From: Tubiluchus corallicola
Lineage: Eukaryota > Priapulida > Priapulimorpha > Priapulimorphida > Tubiluchidae
DNA: 64,000 nt
NCBI GenBank assembly: GCA_030141605.1
Contig: JAQGDQ010000554.1
Location: 1-64,000, forward strand
Reading direction: 5' to 3'
Positions 10,901 to 23,640 of the stretch are shown here, piece after piece. The translations under genes and the position numbers were made by a program. The notes beneath the pieces are model-generated. The model ran no database searches, had not been told where the DNA came from, and saw nothing but the letters and a program-made list of their open reading frames with translations. How positions within the stretch are numbered: the first letter of the stretch is position 1; each line of letters opens with the position of its first letter.

Positions 10901-13900
10901 TTATTTAACGTAACTCAAAAAGTCTTCTCGCGGTATTTTGCTGCATAACCTTTCGCTCGATTGCCTAGAATTTTGGTGTAAGCCGGGGGTGTGCAAATTA
11001 TCTGACTAGCCGGGCCACATTAAACTTTCCCGCAATTCCTGCGGGCCACGAGCAGTTTGATCAAGGAGCCAGGTACAGTAGGATCTAATAACGATTTTTT
11101 GCATGCGATCTGCGCACATCATTACTACTGCACTACTACACTCAAAAACTATTTTAGAAGTTATTAAATTTTATATTAAAAACCATATATTTCTACTTTC
11201 ACGACAGATAGTGGTAATTTCATTACAATGCATATTAGTAATGTGTATCACACAGTCTGTGTAGTACAGTGCATATTAATCTGTTTTGACTCGATGTTCT
11301 TCTTCAATCTTCCTCTTTTTTCTTATCCATGTTTCTGATCTATAAGAACACTACCCCTGGTGAAACGATGAAACAACCACTAGTGAAGCGTGTACCACTG
11401 AGCCTAAGCTGAAACTAAAATCTGGGAATCCCCCCTAAATTAGCGGTGACCACACTTTTTCAGCTTGCTGGCTACTTACAAATTGATCTGCCCAGTCATC
11501 TTCTTGGTCATAGTAGGTAGATCATTTTTACTTGTTTATTTTATATTTTTTATAATTTATTTTGCAAAAAAATAACCAAGTCAAAATGATCTACCTGTTG
11601 TGACCAAAAAGACAACCGGGCAGATCAACAGCCTCGATAATAAAAGCCTAGAGATTGGCTGGTTGGTCTTCCTGCCAGCCAATCAGATTGCTTTTCGCAT
11701 TTCTTGCACGTTCGAGTGTTTCAATGGCGGCTTCCATGATAGTGTGCTGTGTTCTATGATTACATCGCTTTTTTGTGTTCTAAGTGAGCAACGTGTAATT
11801 TCGTCATGTCCGACAGTGACATTAAGTGACAACCGTCTTGTAAGGGTTAATGCCATCCGTTCTAGTGGAAAAAACTACCCGCACTATCTTTCCAATCGTG
11901 GCGCGGACTTCAGCTGGATACACTCAATTCATCGCCCGGGCCGCACTTTCATTAGGTTGACAAATCTCTTCGCGGGCCGCACAAAATCTCTCGGCGGGCC
12001 GCACTTTGCACGCCCCTGGTGTAAGCCATTAAAGAAAAGTAAATAGCAAAAGTATAAAAGTAATATTTTCAAATTATAGAAACTGATTGGTGATGGGAAA
12101 ACTCATTCTTAAAATGAAAAGAATATCCAGCACCCACTCAAGCAAAGATATGGCTTTTATTCAGACACAAACATCTGCAATGTTTCGCCCAGGCATGGTC
12201 GTGTTCACACAACAACTTACCGAAATAAAAATACAGTGTATATTCCGAGATTATTAAGAGGCATTATTTAGAGAATGAATTGTGTTTGAGTAACATAAGT
12301 TCATTTTTTCTGTCATTTGGTTTTGTATCATACGATCTGTAAGTTTACAATTTAATACTTGTTTGCTTCCCCCAATGTTGACTTTTGTAATTTTATACAC
12401 CGTGTTTTTATTTAAGCGGATTGTTGCTTGGTCGAAACGTCGAGATGTTTGTGTCTAAATAAAAGCCATGGCTTTGCTAAAGCGGGTCCTGGTTGTTATT
12501 TTCATTTTAAGAATTTATTTTCCCCAGTCAGTTTCTCATATAATATTTTGTCTGAATATTATAATCATCGAGTTTGCTTGTAATTACAAAAATAAATTCT
12601 ATAACAGATTTGAGTTAAACAAACAGAAGTCCGTTGTGTTAAATTTTAATTTCTTCCATAAACCAGGTAGGACTTAATAAGTATTTGGTGGTTTTGCGTA
12701 AAATTTTGATGCCTGCTAATGTCGCTTCTGATAAGGTACAATTGCAAATTAATGGTAGTCTAAAGAAAGGCAGTGACGGCAATCAATGTATTTTGTTTAT
12801 TTTTTTATTGATTTTTTACTATAGTCAACATAATGTAATATAAATCTGATTTGAAAAAACATGCATTTGCTTTGAAATATTTTTAAGCATTGCTGTTGCT
12901 AGGTAACCGATTTGATGCTACAAGACAGACTGTATCCCCATTGGGCAATAGCTGTAAGAGCATTCTGGAAACGAGGACGGAATAGAATTGTCATCTTCTG
13001 GACCGTAAGTTTTTAGTTTACTTTTTTCGTATGTTCGATTTTGAGAACAGTATGGCGGACTGTTGAAAACATCTTGGAAATATTGTTGGTTGAGTTAAGT
13101 GTTTTCCTTTTAGGTGTGGACGCTCATGACAGCTGCTGTGTTACTAGTCATTATCCCAAACTGGATCAGCTGGGACTCTATGAATCGCGGACTTTTGCCT
13201 ACCAGTGAACTTAGCCGTGCTTTCCTTGCATCATTTATTCTAGTCTTGGATCTTCTCATTCTGATGCAGGTAACGAAATAACCCTGTTCTTAGTGGTCAC
13301 TTAGTAGTTGCATTATTTAACTTTGGTCGTAGAGCATACTGTGTGACAAATCAGCTATTTATCGCTCAGTAATGTAATAATAGCACAGCAAAAATTGTAA
13401 ATGTATACGCTTCAAAATCAACTTTTCATTCAACTCTGCATTAAAGGTTTTGCAAGATAATCTGCCTTATCTCTTACAGATGGCCTACTATTTGTCAAAC
13501 GATAATAAATGCTTCCATTTTTATTAATACATTATTTTTGTCATGTATTTTTTACTTTCTTTTGTTAGTTGTTCTTGCTTATATTTTTTAGGATTGGGAT
13601 TTTCCACACTTTGAGTCAATTAACCTTGACATTAAGCTTCCTGGCTTAAATGTGACAAGTATAGAGTTCAAAATACCTGCAATTTTGCGCAAGAAGTTTT
13701 GGATTGTTCACGTGTCTGGTATGTACTTCTATTTTCTAGTAATGGTGGGCACTTAGCGATTCGATTTTGAATGGAATTTGATTTGGTAATTTTGAACCAA
13801 ATTGAATTTTAGATTTTTGAATTCGAACCAAATTCGGACAAAAACCATACTTTAATAATGTATTATATATTTTGATATAAAAATGTAATTGTCTAATATT

Positions 13901-16900
13901 CAAGCATACTAAAGTGAATAAGTCAAATGACAACAAATAATTATGGTGATTATATGTAAACAAACACTTTATTAAGGCAACTGTACTCCTGAACTTACTA
14001 TGTATATTCTTGCAACTCTGGAGTGTATAATTAAGCTACCAGTACCCTTATGGCATACTATTGGCCTTTTGTTTTTTGCTACTTATACTGTATCCAAGTA
14101 CTGTTTTAAATTCGTTGTTGGTTTATTATGTTTATAATATTTGTTGCAAGCCTTATATTTAGCTAATTCACTACCAAAATTGAATTAAGTACAATACTTG
14201 CTTCGTAAAGCCATTTTTACTGACGATTACATTTCAGATGCTTTGGAAAATTGTTCTCTGGGAATGTGTGCATTGTGATAATTTGCACAGTTTGCTGTCC
14301 TTCACACAGTAGCACTGGCACACAGCTACTGAAAGACTTGTGCTATTGCGATTTCTGCATTGCTGTTATACAGCATAGTGATGCCATTATTTTGGTGAAA
14401 ATGAAAAATTTCCTTTATAACTACAGTCGGAAGTTGTGTTATTTTGCAGGAGCATTAGTTTAGAGAATTTATTTTTAGCTTTTTTCTGTGTAAACACAAA
14501 AATCTTTTGCTAATTAATAGGCGTGACTCGTGTGCACTAACTGAAAGCGGTTTGAACCCGACTGAAATGAGGAGAAATGCGTTTCTGAGTGGAAAATTTG
14601 AATCAAATGTTGGAACTCAAATGTTTGATTCCCAGTCCAAATTTCGTTTTTGTTTTTATTAAAGACATACTTAAATCTTACTAATTAACTTGCTCTCAGA
14701 GAGCTGTCACCTTTAAATTTTTATCTTTTTTACTTTGCGTATATGAAGGTTACTCTTGTTCAAGCTGAAAACACCACAGCTCAGTTTCGTATTTTACCTA
14801 TATACATTGAATAAGGATATGGTAGGCATTTTTGGCTAACATTTACTAGCATTTTGACTTGTTTCTAAGCTAATAAAACTTTTTAGAAGTTACTACTGGT
14901 CATCATTCCGCTTCCTTTTAGAACAAGGCTAGAAATGTTGCACAGTATATTACAGTTTTAGTCGATGTAATTTTTAGCTATGCGTATGTGTAGAATTCGT
15001 ATGCTTTGGATAGTAGCAATTCAACACAAAATTTCTGATTTTTACAGGAAAATGGCTGAACTATGGCATTATTGTGCTCGTCATGTGTCTGGATCTAAAC
15101 ATGTGGTTGAATCAAGTTCTTTATTATCCATACAAGTTTGGTCAGTACACCGATCCACACCATCGAATTCACACGGTTTCTGATCAGGTATTATGAAGAT
15201 TTAAAGTTTAATTTTTTATGTGCAAACCATGTTATGTTTTGCAATAACTTGCATTGAGAAACCAGTCAAACCACCCAGCATTTGAATTTAGGGGGCCATT
15301 TTGGTTTAATGAATTGCTATTGTCTTCTACATTCTCGATTGTACAATACAAATATCTAGACTTTATATTGAATTTTTGTTAAACATAGCGTCCAAACGAT
15401 GCCAGCGGTCACTCGACATAAGGGGCTACAATAAGAACATGATGTGAATATATATCCATATAATTAAATTGCTAATGGTAGAAGTTACCTGTTGATAACT
15501 GCTGAAGTGTTGTAGTTTTTAGGGAAACAATTTTCAGGGAGAGAGTTCTGTGTAGAAGAAGCTCAAAGAAAAAAGCTGGATTTATTAGGAATTGTTCTAC
15601 ATCTAGCAATGATTGTTCTACATATAGGAACCAATAATTATTTATTAGTAGAGATGACATGCACTCCGTAATCTGTATTGACGAGAATTTTCCCGGCATA
15701 GTGAAGTAGAAGTCAATAAGTTATTGAGAAGCCATGGTTTTCTTTAATCTGCACATATTTTCAGTTTGACTTTTGTAGTTTGAATGAGCATTATAAGTAA
15801 ATTGTGGCATTTCTAGTAGTTTGATCTAATGCAGTGAAAGTGTTATTACTCTTTTTTATATTACTTATCAAGGATAAGCTACAAATGGTGTAATGCTGTA
15901 TAGTGCTGTTGAAGCTTGAAATATTTTTGATATGTAGATATCTCTTGAAAGTGCGTCAGAGTGGGAATTGTCTTATGCATGGCGCAGCTCGCAGATAAAC
16001 AATGAAACAGATCGTCTGTATATTGATGACGATGGTCAAATGAATTCAAAATATTTAGGTAAGATAACAAATAAGCATGATAACACTCTTTCTGAAAATT
16101 TATGCATTCTTTACATGTATATGGACTTAGAATGTTTGCATTTTACGAAATTAAAAAACTTAAGTGAACAACAAACTTGAAATGTAAGCTGTTTAAGAGG
16201 AATGCATGCCGTTTTCTTAGTTCTATATGTATGTCTGTGTTTATTAAATGCTCTCAGCAAATTGTTGTCATTGTAACGATTTTAAAACCAATGTACTTCT
16301 GTACATAATTAGCTTTCTTTAGAACTTCAACAACTTACTGTCATTAACAAATCTATCTAGTTGCTATTTCTGTCAAGAATGAACAGCGAATTAAGTGAAG
16401 TATGGTTTATGTGATAGTATGTTTATGGGTAGGAGTCCATTTTGATTTGAGATTAATTAGGAAATCTGAGTTAAGCAGAGCTGTTTGTATTACAGTCAAG
16501 CTGCGTTATAATGTCCCTCTTTATAATGCCAACCTCGCTTAGCGCCAATGCTTTTGGTAAAACAAAATGTCTATATTTGTGTAGACATGCATTTATTAAT
16601 GCACCTTGTTGTAATGGCATACTTGCTATAAAGCCTTTTTATTCTGCAGTCCTAAAGCAGGTGGTGTAAAGAGATTTGGCTGTAAATCCTTTTCTTTTAA
16701 AGTAATAAATATTATTACTGAAGTAGAAATATTTTGGTAATAAAAAGATATTCCTGTGACAGTCCACTTTATAACAATCACATTTTAATGCTAATTTAAC
16801 ATTTCTTGTAAAAACTATAGCTTTTACAATTTCTGCTTTTGAAATTTAATAACTATGTATTTATCAACTAATAATTTTGAAATTTAGATAGCAAATACCT

Positions 16901-19900
16901 AAGTAAATATTCATTGATTATTTTATGCTCTAAATTAATTTAAATTAATATAATAGTTAGCAATTATGTTAGCATGAACAGGCTAATAATTCGCGAATAG
17001 ATTTTAATTAGTTTAATTTTTTACAAGTCAAATTGATTGAGCTATATGGAATTAAGAGTCATTCCACGAGAAAACCATGCAAAAGTCAAAAAATAGTGGA
17101 AGGTGACAAATCACCGATTTTGTTCATATTCACAGGGTTGAATGATCCCCTCAGATGTACCCCACAGCCAAAATATTAGATATCAAAAATGAGCCGTTTC
17201 GGAGATAGGCCGCCATTTTGATTTTTTTCGGATTTTGGCCATTTTGACGTAAAAAAATGACCTATATTTGTCACATCATTACACGCAGTAAATGAATGAT
17301 CCAGGACTAGTTGCTGGGTGGTATATATAGTAGGGGTATTGCCCTATTGCCACATTGAGTTTGATGAATTGAGATTCTCTTTCAGTAGGTATGATGAGCT
17401 CATGAAAGATGCGTGTCTGCTACAGTCTGAATGACACCCTGTTTTAAAATTCTCATAACTCCACTGGGGCGGGTATTTGAAGTATAATTAATATATGTTT
17501 ATTTACAGCTTGACCAGGCATACTTAGATCATTAATAAAATTTTGGCCAGCTCGTCCATAAATTGACGAGATTCGATCTTGAATGTGACCTAAATCGGAA
17601 AAAAATTAGTACGAATTATTCATAATTCTGAATAAAAAAAATGAAAATTTCAAAAAGAAACGATAAATTACAATTTCTGTCTCTCTGTCTCTCTCTGTCT
17701 CTCTTTGTCTCTCTCTGTCTCTGTCTCTCTGTGTCTCTCTGTGTCTCTCTGTGTCTCTCTCTGTCTCTCTGTGACTCTCTCTGTCTCTCTCTGTCTCTCT
17801 CTGTCTCTCTGTGTCTCTTTTGATAAGGAGGTTACCATAGCAACACATAGTAGCAGCTTACTGTATGTATTATCAATTATTAGCTTATTATTATTTACTA
17901 TAGTGCGACTTTTCATTGAATATTGGCGAATAAAAAATAGTCGTGGACGTAAAGAATTTGTTGTTGTCTTTTTGTTATTTTGAAAATTTGCGATTATAAG
18001 CATCGCTGAATATGGTAGTCGTGTATATGCGTATATCTTTACGAGACGGTGGAAACCTGGCGGTTAAATACAATATGAGCGAATGGCTTGAAACACACGT
18101 TGCACAGAGTCGGAATTAGTATGTAACGGCCGAGGCAGGGTCGTACTGGCCTTTGCTGCGTTTCTTAACCAGTTTTTTTGTTAATGCCCGTTGTTAGTAA
18201 GCAGAAGTCTGGTTGTCGAAGCTGCGAAAGTTGCCACACCAGGGTATTAGTAACTAAGTAACTATTAACTCGAATTGATTTGAGGAAAAATATCAGGGAC
18301 TGACAACTATTCGCCTGTTGAATACAAGACCACACAAAGCTGTGCACGTTTTATAAATTGGCTCGCAACATGTTATATTCGATGCTCGCTGCGGTTTCAA
18401 CACAATTTCACAAATAGTGCCTTGCCTCGCCTTGTCCGCCTTACTTTAGAATCTTGTTTAGCAAAGCTACACTAAACCCTTTTGACTGAAGTCTATTTTT
18501 CAGTCAAGACAGTGGGGCCCTCCCGAGGCCCCCGTATTGATCCACGGGCCATAGGTATATAGCCCGAGCACTTGTACACGAAACTGTTATTATGTACATG
18601 AAACTATTCCGTGTTTTATACAGATTATAGAAATCACTATGTTGTAATCGTCACAGGGGCCCTTCGAAGGGAATGCGGCCCCCTGATGAGGGGCCTGGTT
18701 GCTAGGAGTGCCCAGACATCTAAAGCCAGTCCATTACTACTATAAACATTGACGTTGCTGCACTTTGTATCGATTCTAATGGCAACACCGTCATCCAAAG
18801 GCGAATAGCTAAATATAGGTCAAGGTTGTGAAAATGGCAAAAAAGAGCAACTTTGGCTAAAAATTCTGGACTCTTGGGAGATCGCTGGCCAAAATTTTAT
18901 TTCATGCATTTGTAGGACTAGTCAAGCTGCAAATAAAAATATATTGATTAGTCCCCCAATACCCGCCCCAGTGGAGTTATGGGGATTTCAAAATGGCGTC
19001 TAAATTCAGCAGCAGCAGACACGTATCTTTTGCAATCTGATGACACCAACTGAAAAGGAGGTTCAATTTGGCAACGATAATGGTACGGTAGGGTAAGACC
19101 CCTACTATATATATCACCAATTAACTAGTGCTGGATCGCTCATCTACTGTCTGTAATAACGTGAGAAATAATGGGCAAATTTTTACTCCAAAATGGCCAA
19201 AATCCGAAAAAAATCAAAATGGCGGCTTTTCTCAGAAACGGCTCATTTCTGAAATCTAATATTATGGCTGTGGGGTACATCTGAGGGGACCATCAAACCC
19301 TGTGAATATGAACAAAATCGGTGATTTGTCACCTTCCACTATTTTGCTGATTTTCTCATGGAATGACTCTTAAGTGGTTTCAAATGATGGACTTGTAATC
19401 CAACCATCCATGGTTCAAATCCAGACTTCTGGGTTTTCGCTTTTTTTGGTTGAATTTAGTTTTAAAGTTTAAATCTTTTCATTTATTTCACTTTTAATGC
19501 ATATTGTTTCTTGGTTTTACAGACTTTTTACTTTCATTAAATTTTGCTGATTGTTTAGGTTATAGTCTGGCAGTCAAGTCAGTTGCTCTAATTCCTTCCA
19601 TTCTTGCCTTCCTGGGTTTCTTCATACTCATTGGAGTTTATGGCCGGATACACCCTGACTCTGACAACCGGTTTCGGAGAAACAGCCGCATGAAGATGTA
19701 TCGAAAAGACATTTCTAGAGGCGATGCTGTACCTCTAAATGATGTTTGCGATACTCCGGAAACGAAAAGATTAACCCCGATTGCAGAAGAAGATCACGGA
19801 AGCTATGATGGTGATACGGTGAATAAAAGAAAATTGCAGGAGGAGTTATTAGAAGAGTTAACTGACCAGGCAAAGGCAAAGGAGTCGGATCGTGAAGGCA

Positions 19901-19932
19901 AAGAGAGCGATGATACTACTGTGCAGAGTTGA
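7987..19932 (+). CDS. TMEM117: TMEM117, multipass transmembrane protein
   Basis: Coding exons: 7987-8076, 8302-9054, 10140-10212, 10577-10812, 12903-13004, 13114-13269, 13592-13718, 15048-15187, 15938-16058 and 19559-19932. All have GT/AG borders and consistent phases and give 723 residues. From residue 215 it follows vertebrate TMEM117 closely: MKKTFQYYFQHPW, LVIFLNFLIFAEDPVSHS, GDFVTAWMVTDLMLQD, RAFLASFILVLDLLILMQDW and LNMWLNQVLYYPY. Several hydrophobic helices run to about residue 620, followed by a charged, probably cytosolic tail. Vertebrate TMEM117 (about 514 residues) is a plasma-membrane protein linked to ER-stress-induced mitochondrial cell death (family knowledge); its molecular activity is unclear. 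The odd point is a 214-residue acidic, low-complexity N-terminal extension. Met215 aligns with the vertebrate initiator, so a shorter start is possible. The first coding exon is preceded by an acceptor (AG 7959-7960), implying an upstream leader exon. A possible poly(A) signal is AATAAA at 20791-20796. Confidence 0.96.
10984..12018. mobile_element. hAT-like non-autonomous DNA transposon
   Basis: The element lies in TMEM117 intron 4. Ends are CGGGGGTGTGCAAATTA on the left and, inverted, CAGGGGCGTGCAAAGTG on the right, a typical hAT terminus. Both are followed by GCGGGCC-type subterminal words. It is flanked by an exact 8-bp duplication GTGTAAGC (10976-10983 and 12019-12026), the hAT target-site length. 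The interior has an imperfect palindrome of about 55-base arms (11478-11531 and 11576-11632). An open frame at 11600-12046 shows no transposase motif. At 1,035 bases it cannot encode a full transposase. Confidence 0.85.
12096..12523. mobile_element. Foldback element with ~90-bp inverted arms
   Basis: Left arm 12096-12192 and right arm 12431-12523 are imperfect inverted copies. Shared blocks include CATTCTTAAAATGAA, GGCTTTTATTCAGACACAAA and CATCT..A.GTTTCG. Each arm therefore carries, outward-facing, the sequence GAAAC..., GATGTTTGTGTC and AATAAAAGCC. It sits in TMEM117 intron 4 just after the hAT element. No clear target-site duplication was found, so the superfamily is undecided. The GAAACGTCG-plus-AATAAA arrangement resembles terminal repeats of Penelope-like elements. 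Confidence 0.6.
16493..16682. mobile_element. Short TA-flanked MITE (pogo/Tigger-like ends)
   Basis: The ends CAGTCAAGCTGCGTTATAATG and, inverted, CAGCCAAATCTCTTTACACC are related imperfect inverted repeats starting with CAG. They are bounded by TA dinucleotides (16491-16492 and 16683-16684). The size of 190 bases and the CAG..CAA start fit pogo-type MITEs. It lies in TMEM117 intron 9. Confidence 0.5.
17056..19369. mobile_element. DNA element with ~520-bp terminal inverted repeats and TTAA flanks
   Basis: TMEM117 intron 9 holds a 2.3-kb element flanked by TTAA (17052-17055 and 19370-19373). Its ends mirror each other: GAGTCATTCCACGAGAAAA on the left and TTTTCTCATGGAATGACTC on the right. Similarity continues for roughly 520 bases, to about 17580 on the left and 18860 on the right. 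Shared blocks include CACCGATTTTGTTCATATTC and AACTCCACTGGGGCGGGTAT. The arms have diverged by substitutions and small gaps, so the insertion is not recent. A CTCTGT microsatellite (17680-17820) lies inside. No transposase is visible. TTAA duplication is characteristic of piggyBac-type elements, but the terminal bases are not the usual CCC. Confidence 0.85.
17680..17820. repeat. (CTCTGT/CTCTCTGT)n microsatellite
   Basis: About 140 bases of CTCTGTCTCT-type dinucleotide-derived repeat inside the TTAA-flanked element. Open frames on both strands here are repeat artefacts. Confidence 0.9.
19374..19430 (+). repeat. tRNA-like sequence, probable SINE head
   Basis: Directly after the right TTAA of the 17056-19369 element. 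It contains GATGGACTTGTAATCCA, which can fold as an anticodon arm, and GGTTCAAATCC, a good B box. A T-rich stretch follows. It lacks a convincing acceptor stem, so it is more likely a SINE or decayed tRNA than an active gene. Confidence 0.35.
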
Positions 19933-22110
19933 TATGTAGTGACCAAAGAATACAGTGGTATTACGTTAACCTTTATGTGTCACAAGTGCTACATTATTTA
20001 TCTATTTTTGTGCTGAACCTTTTATATGCTTTATTATGAAGTGTACTTGCAATATTTTTGGTACGTGTTCAATTATGTGATTTGCTATATGGAACACATG
20101 TCAATTGTTTTTTGTCCACTGTTTTTTTTTGATGTGTTCATTATTTTACAGTTTTTTGGTTATTTTGAAGCTACATGCAAGAAATTCTTCTAGTCACTTA
20201 CCTTGCAAATTATTTTTATCTTTGTGATATTACTACATGTTGCTTTTAGGCCTTCATGTGTAATAATATGATCATGCTTGTATGATACCCATTTTTACTT
20301 ACATTATACAGTGTAGTCCGGTAAACGTTTCTCCAAACTAACTCGTAATTCTTCATCCGGGTAAAGACATTTGTTTATCTTCACATCGCCATGTAGCTCG
20401 GTTTCTTTTATTTTCAAAGGGTTATAGGTTTCCCTTCAAGACTCGACCAACCACAGTAGACTGTTGTTTCTACACTGTTCCAGCAATGAGCAAAAATGGC
20501 CATTTTTGGAGGTTTTCACTTGTCATTCCTAGCAGGAATATGGTGTAGAAAGAATATCCAAGCAGCACTTGTTGGGTGGTTATGAGAAAAATTTATAGCT
20601 CTTTGAAAAGAAAAGAAACGGAGTGCCATGATGATGTTGGTCTCTTTTACAATTACCACTACCAGGATTCAGGGTTATGAGTTAGTTAAGGAAATGTTTT
20701 TTTGGAATGCCCCATATTTCATTACAGTACATCATGCAATTCAAGAATACCAGTCTTGCTGTTCAAAATGTGACTGGAGTATGTGTTTACAATAAAGAAT
20801 TTGCAGTTTCAATATGCATACGTATCAGAAGCATAATATAACCTCTTTAAATAGAACAAGTTTTTATATAATAGTTTTTTCTAAATACTGTGCTCAGTTA
20901 TTTACTAGTTTTAGAATGCTTCGATTCTGAAGTAATACATTTTATTTACTTTCATATGGGTCTCAAATTCTCTCTGCTTGAATTTTGAGTAAAATCACTT
21001 ACTTTATGCTGAATAATTAATCACGTTGAAAAATGAGACAAGTGATGCTGTAAAAAAGCTCTGTTTACTACTGTATGCACACAGGTACAAACCCTGGCAT
21101 CGGCAGATTTGTATTGTGTGTGGAAAGTATGACGTGAAAAATGATCATTGGTGCAACCCTAATCAAGATCATGGTAGAAAGTTTGTGCTGACTAGAATAG
21201 TAACCATACATAACTGTTAACTTTAGTAACAACTTAGTTATGTATGGCACATCGCACTAGCATTTAATTTCTTATAAATGTATTACATTTGTTAAGTTCA
21301 TCTACTGTGTGTTTTTTCATTGCTAAATTAACGCTTTATTGTGACTGAATTTTGCCATTTTTAATTGCACACGTCATTTACGCAAGACGTGTGAGTATCA
21401 CATTTTCTTTAATAATATTTATAATTTTTTGGTGATTGTATAAAATTGTGAATTTATTACAAAGGTATTGCATGACGTGGATGATTTTTTTAATTCAGTA
21501 CGGTGCTCATTTACTTGATATTATAAATAGTGTGTACAATACGTAATCTAGTCACTAACATTTTAGGTTGTACAATACAATTTTGTCCACCATTGCATTT
21601 ATTACATGCTGAATGTCATGGTTTTGACTATTTATTAAAAGCCAAAAAGGTAGTTACTAGCTATATTTTGATTATTGATTGTTATTTTTGCTGGTACACT
21701 TATAATTGTGGACATTTTTCTAAGGTCATATTAAGGAGATTTTTTGGAGATTATTGTACTGTGTGCAAATCTGTGTACTTTTCTCAGTTGTCTAATTGAA
21801 TATTAGAAGCAAGCATAATATGTGAGTATTTTCTGAGATTTTACTCTCTATATGACCTTCACGTCTGCTTACGACGTCTTGCTATCAACGCCACTTTGTC
21901 TGCAATTACAGTGGCGTTATGTAATAACACTCAGTTTAGTGATTTAACAGAAATGCTTGTTATTAAGCTGTTGTCTTTTTTGCAATAGTTGCCGTTTTTT
22001 CTTTATGTTTTATTCGTTATTTTGATAAATTATGTGTGGAATGCAAGCATGTTAGAAGATGTTGGTATTTAGAAACTGATTTCTTTTACAACATGTAGGC
22101 TAATGGTGCA

Positions 22111-22114
<4 letters not shown>

Positions 22115-22147
<33 letters not shown>
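22115..22147. repeat. (AT)n microsatellite
   Basis: Uninterrupted alternating AT of about 32 bases. Confidence 0.95.
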
Positions 22148-22149
<2 letters not shown>

Positions 22150-23481
22150 AATGTATGTGAGTTGTCCAATATATTAAAAAACTGAATTATTTTATAATAA
22201 TTATTAAGTTAATGTGTTCTATTTGTTCATGGAATGGTATATTTTTTCTAAACTAATGTTGGAAGATAATTCTGATGCTATGTACCTTTCTCCTATGACA
22301 CGTCTGAGAGCTCAGAATAGTCAGTTAATAGTGACAACCATAACAACAACAACAACAGTAATAATCAATAATGATGATGATGGAGGTGATTATGATGATG
22401 GTGATAATCTGTTAATTATAATTATTAATAGCTTTGCTTACAATGTTTTTTTAAAATATCACTGTCTACAACAATGACCAGAAACCTGTCAAGAAAGCAT
22501 AAATTTTTGGATTTTAGTCGCATCCAAGTGGAGGTGCAAAATTTTTCAGATTTCACATTAAATTTATGAGATTGTTATTGTATTTTTTTGGATGATCTGT
22601 CTTTTGTCAAGTTGTCTTTTAAAGTGGTCTGAACGTCTTGCAATTCTAACGTGTGCCCAATCGTGGCACCTTAACTGTTGCACTTACCAAGGAAAAAATG
22701 AGACTGCCAGAGCACCCCGAAGCACCTTGACCTAGGTAAACTTTGATTTTCTATCACTTTTGTTATATTTTGTGTAACAGTGTGTGCTTGCTTGACATTA
22801 CATCTAAAGCGACCAATATCATGCCAATTTGCTAATGTACCGAAAAGCATTGTGTAAATAAAACTGGATAAAATTGAATGAGGCGGGTGCCGAAACGAAA
22901 TTGTGTTTTGAAGATTTGATCCCTTGCTGAAGGAAGTCTGTATAAATTGCGTATAAATTTTGTTTTAATTCTCCATATTTTTACAAATTTTTAACCAATT
23001 TCTAGATTACATTAAGTTTAATTTCGCCTTTAGTGTTTTTAAGTAATGCAATTAAGGTCTAGAATAAATGTTTCATTAAGTTGGTGAGTTAAACTTTTCT
23101 TTATAACCTAATATTTGTAGTTACTTGCTGTACCATAAAAATGAATGATTACGTTCCATACCACGTAAATGTTATTAACACTCCTCTTGACTGAATCATC
23201 CAGCCACTTGATTGTAGATTGCAGATTTCAGACCCATCAATAAAAACATTGGTAATATTCGCACTGTAGATGCAGAATTAAACAGAGTTCTCTGAAAACA
23301 TTCGTAGAGAGTTAGATTCATTTTTTATTCTTTTTTATTTTATTTTCCCTTTTGTACATATCACACTTATAGTTATTACTAAATTAAAAATACAATTCAA
23401 GGAAAAGGTGGCGAAACATGCTCTGCTCTGAGCAAAAACTGTGTAACATGTTCAGTATTCATGTTCAAATATAACTTATCT

Positions 23482-23640
23482 GGGTTACACTTTCTCTAAC
23501 CGTGTTGTGCAGAAATGGAACAATCTAGACAGTGATATTGTTAATTTTGCCAATGCTGAGTCTTTCAAACAAAAGTACTGAGAGGAGCTGCGCCAAAGGC
23601 ATTTTTTATATGCTAGCACTCTTGTAACTTTTGAGGTAAG
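23482..23640 (+). mobile_element. LINE fragment, reverse transcriptase C-terminal remnant
   Basis: The plus strand reads GYTFSNRVVQKWNNLDSDIV and then NFANAESFKQKY, followed by an in-frame stop and EELRQRHFLYAST. This matches the F.NRVV..WN.LP..VV.A....FK..L motif at the end of CR1/L2-like reverse transcriptases. It is a short, inactive copy. Confidence 0.65.

Noticed and set aside
11600-12046. 148-codon open frame in the hAT element
   Set aside because: It crosses the element boundary and shows no hAT transposase motif; composition follows the repeat.
13740-14660. Possible transposon with GATTCGA/GAATTCGAA words in TMEM117 intron 7
   Set aside because: Ends and target duplication could not be fixed, and inverted similarity was too weak.
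17606-18003. Open frames rich in Arg-Glu-Thr-Asp or Leu-Ser-Cys
   Set aside because: They are translations of the CTCTGT microsatellite.
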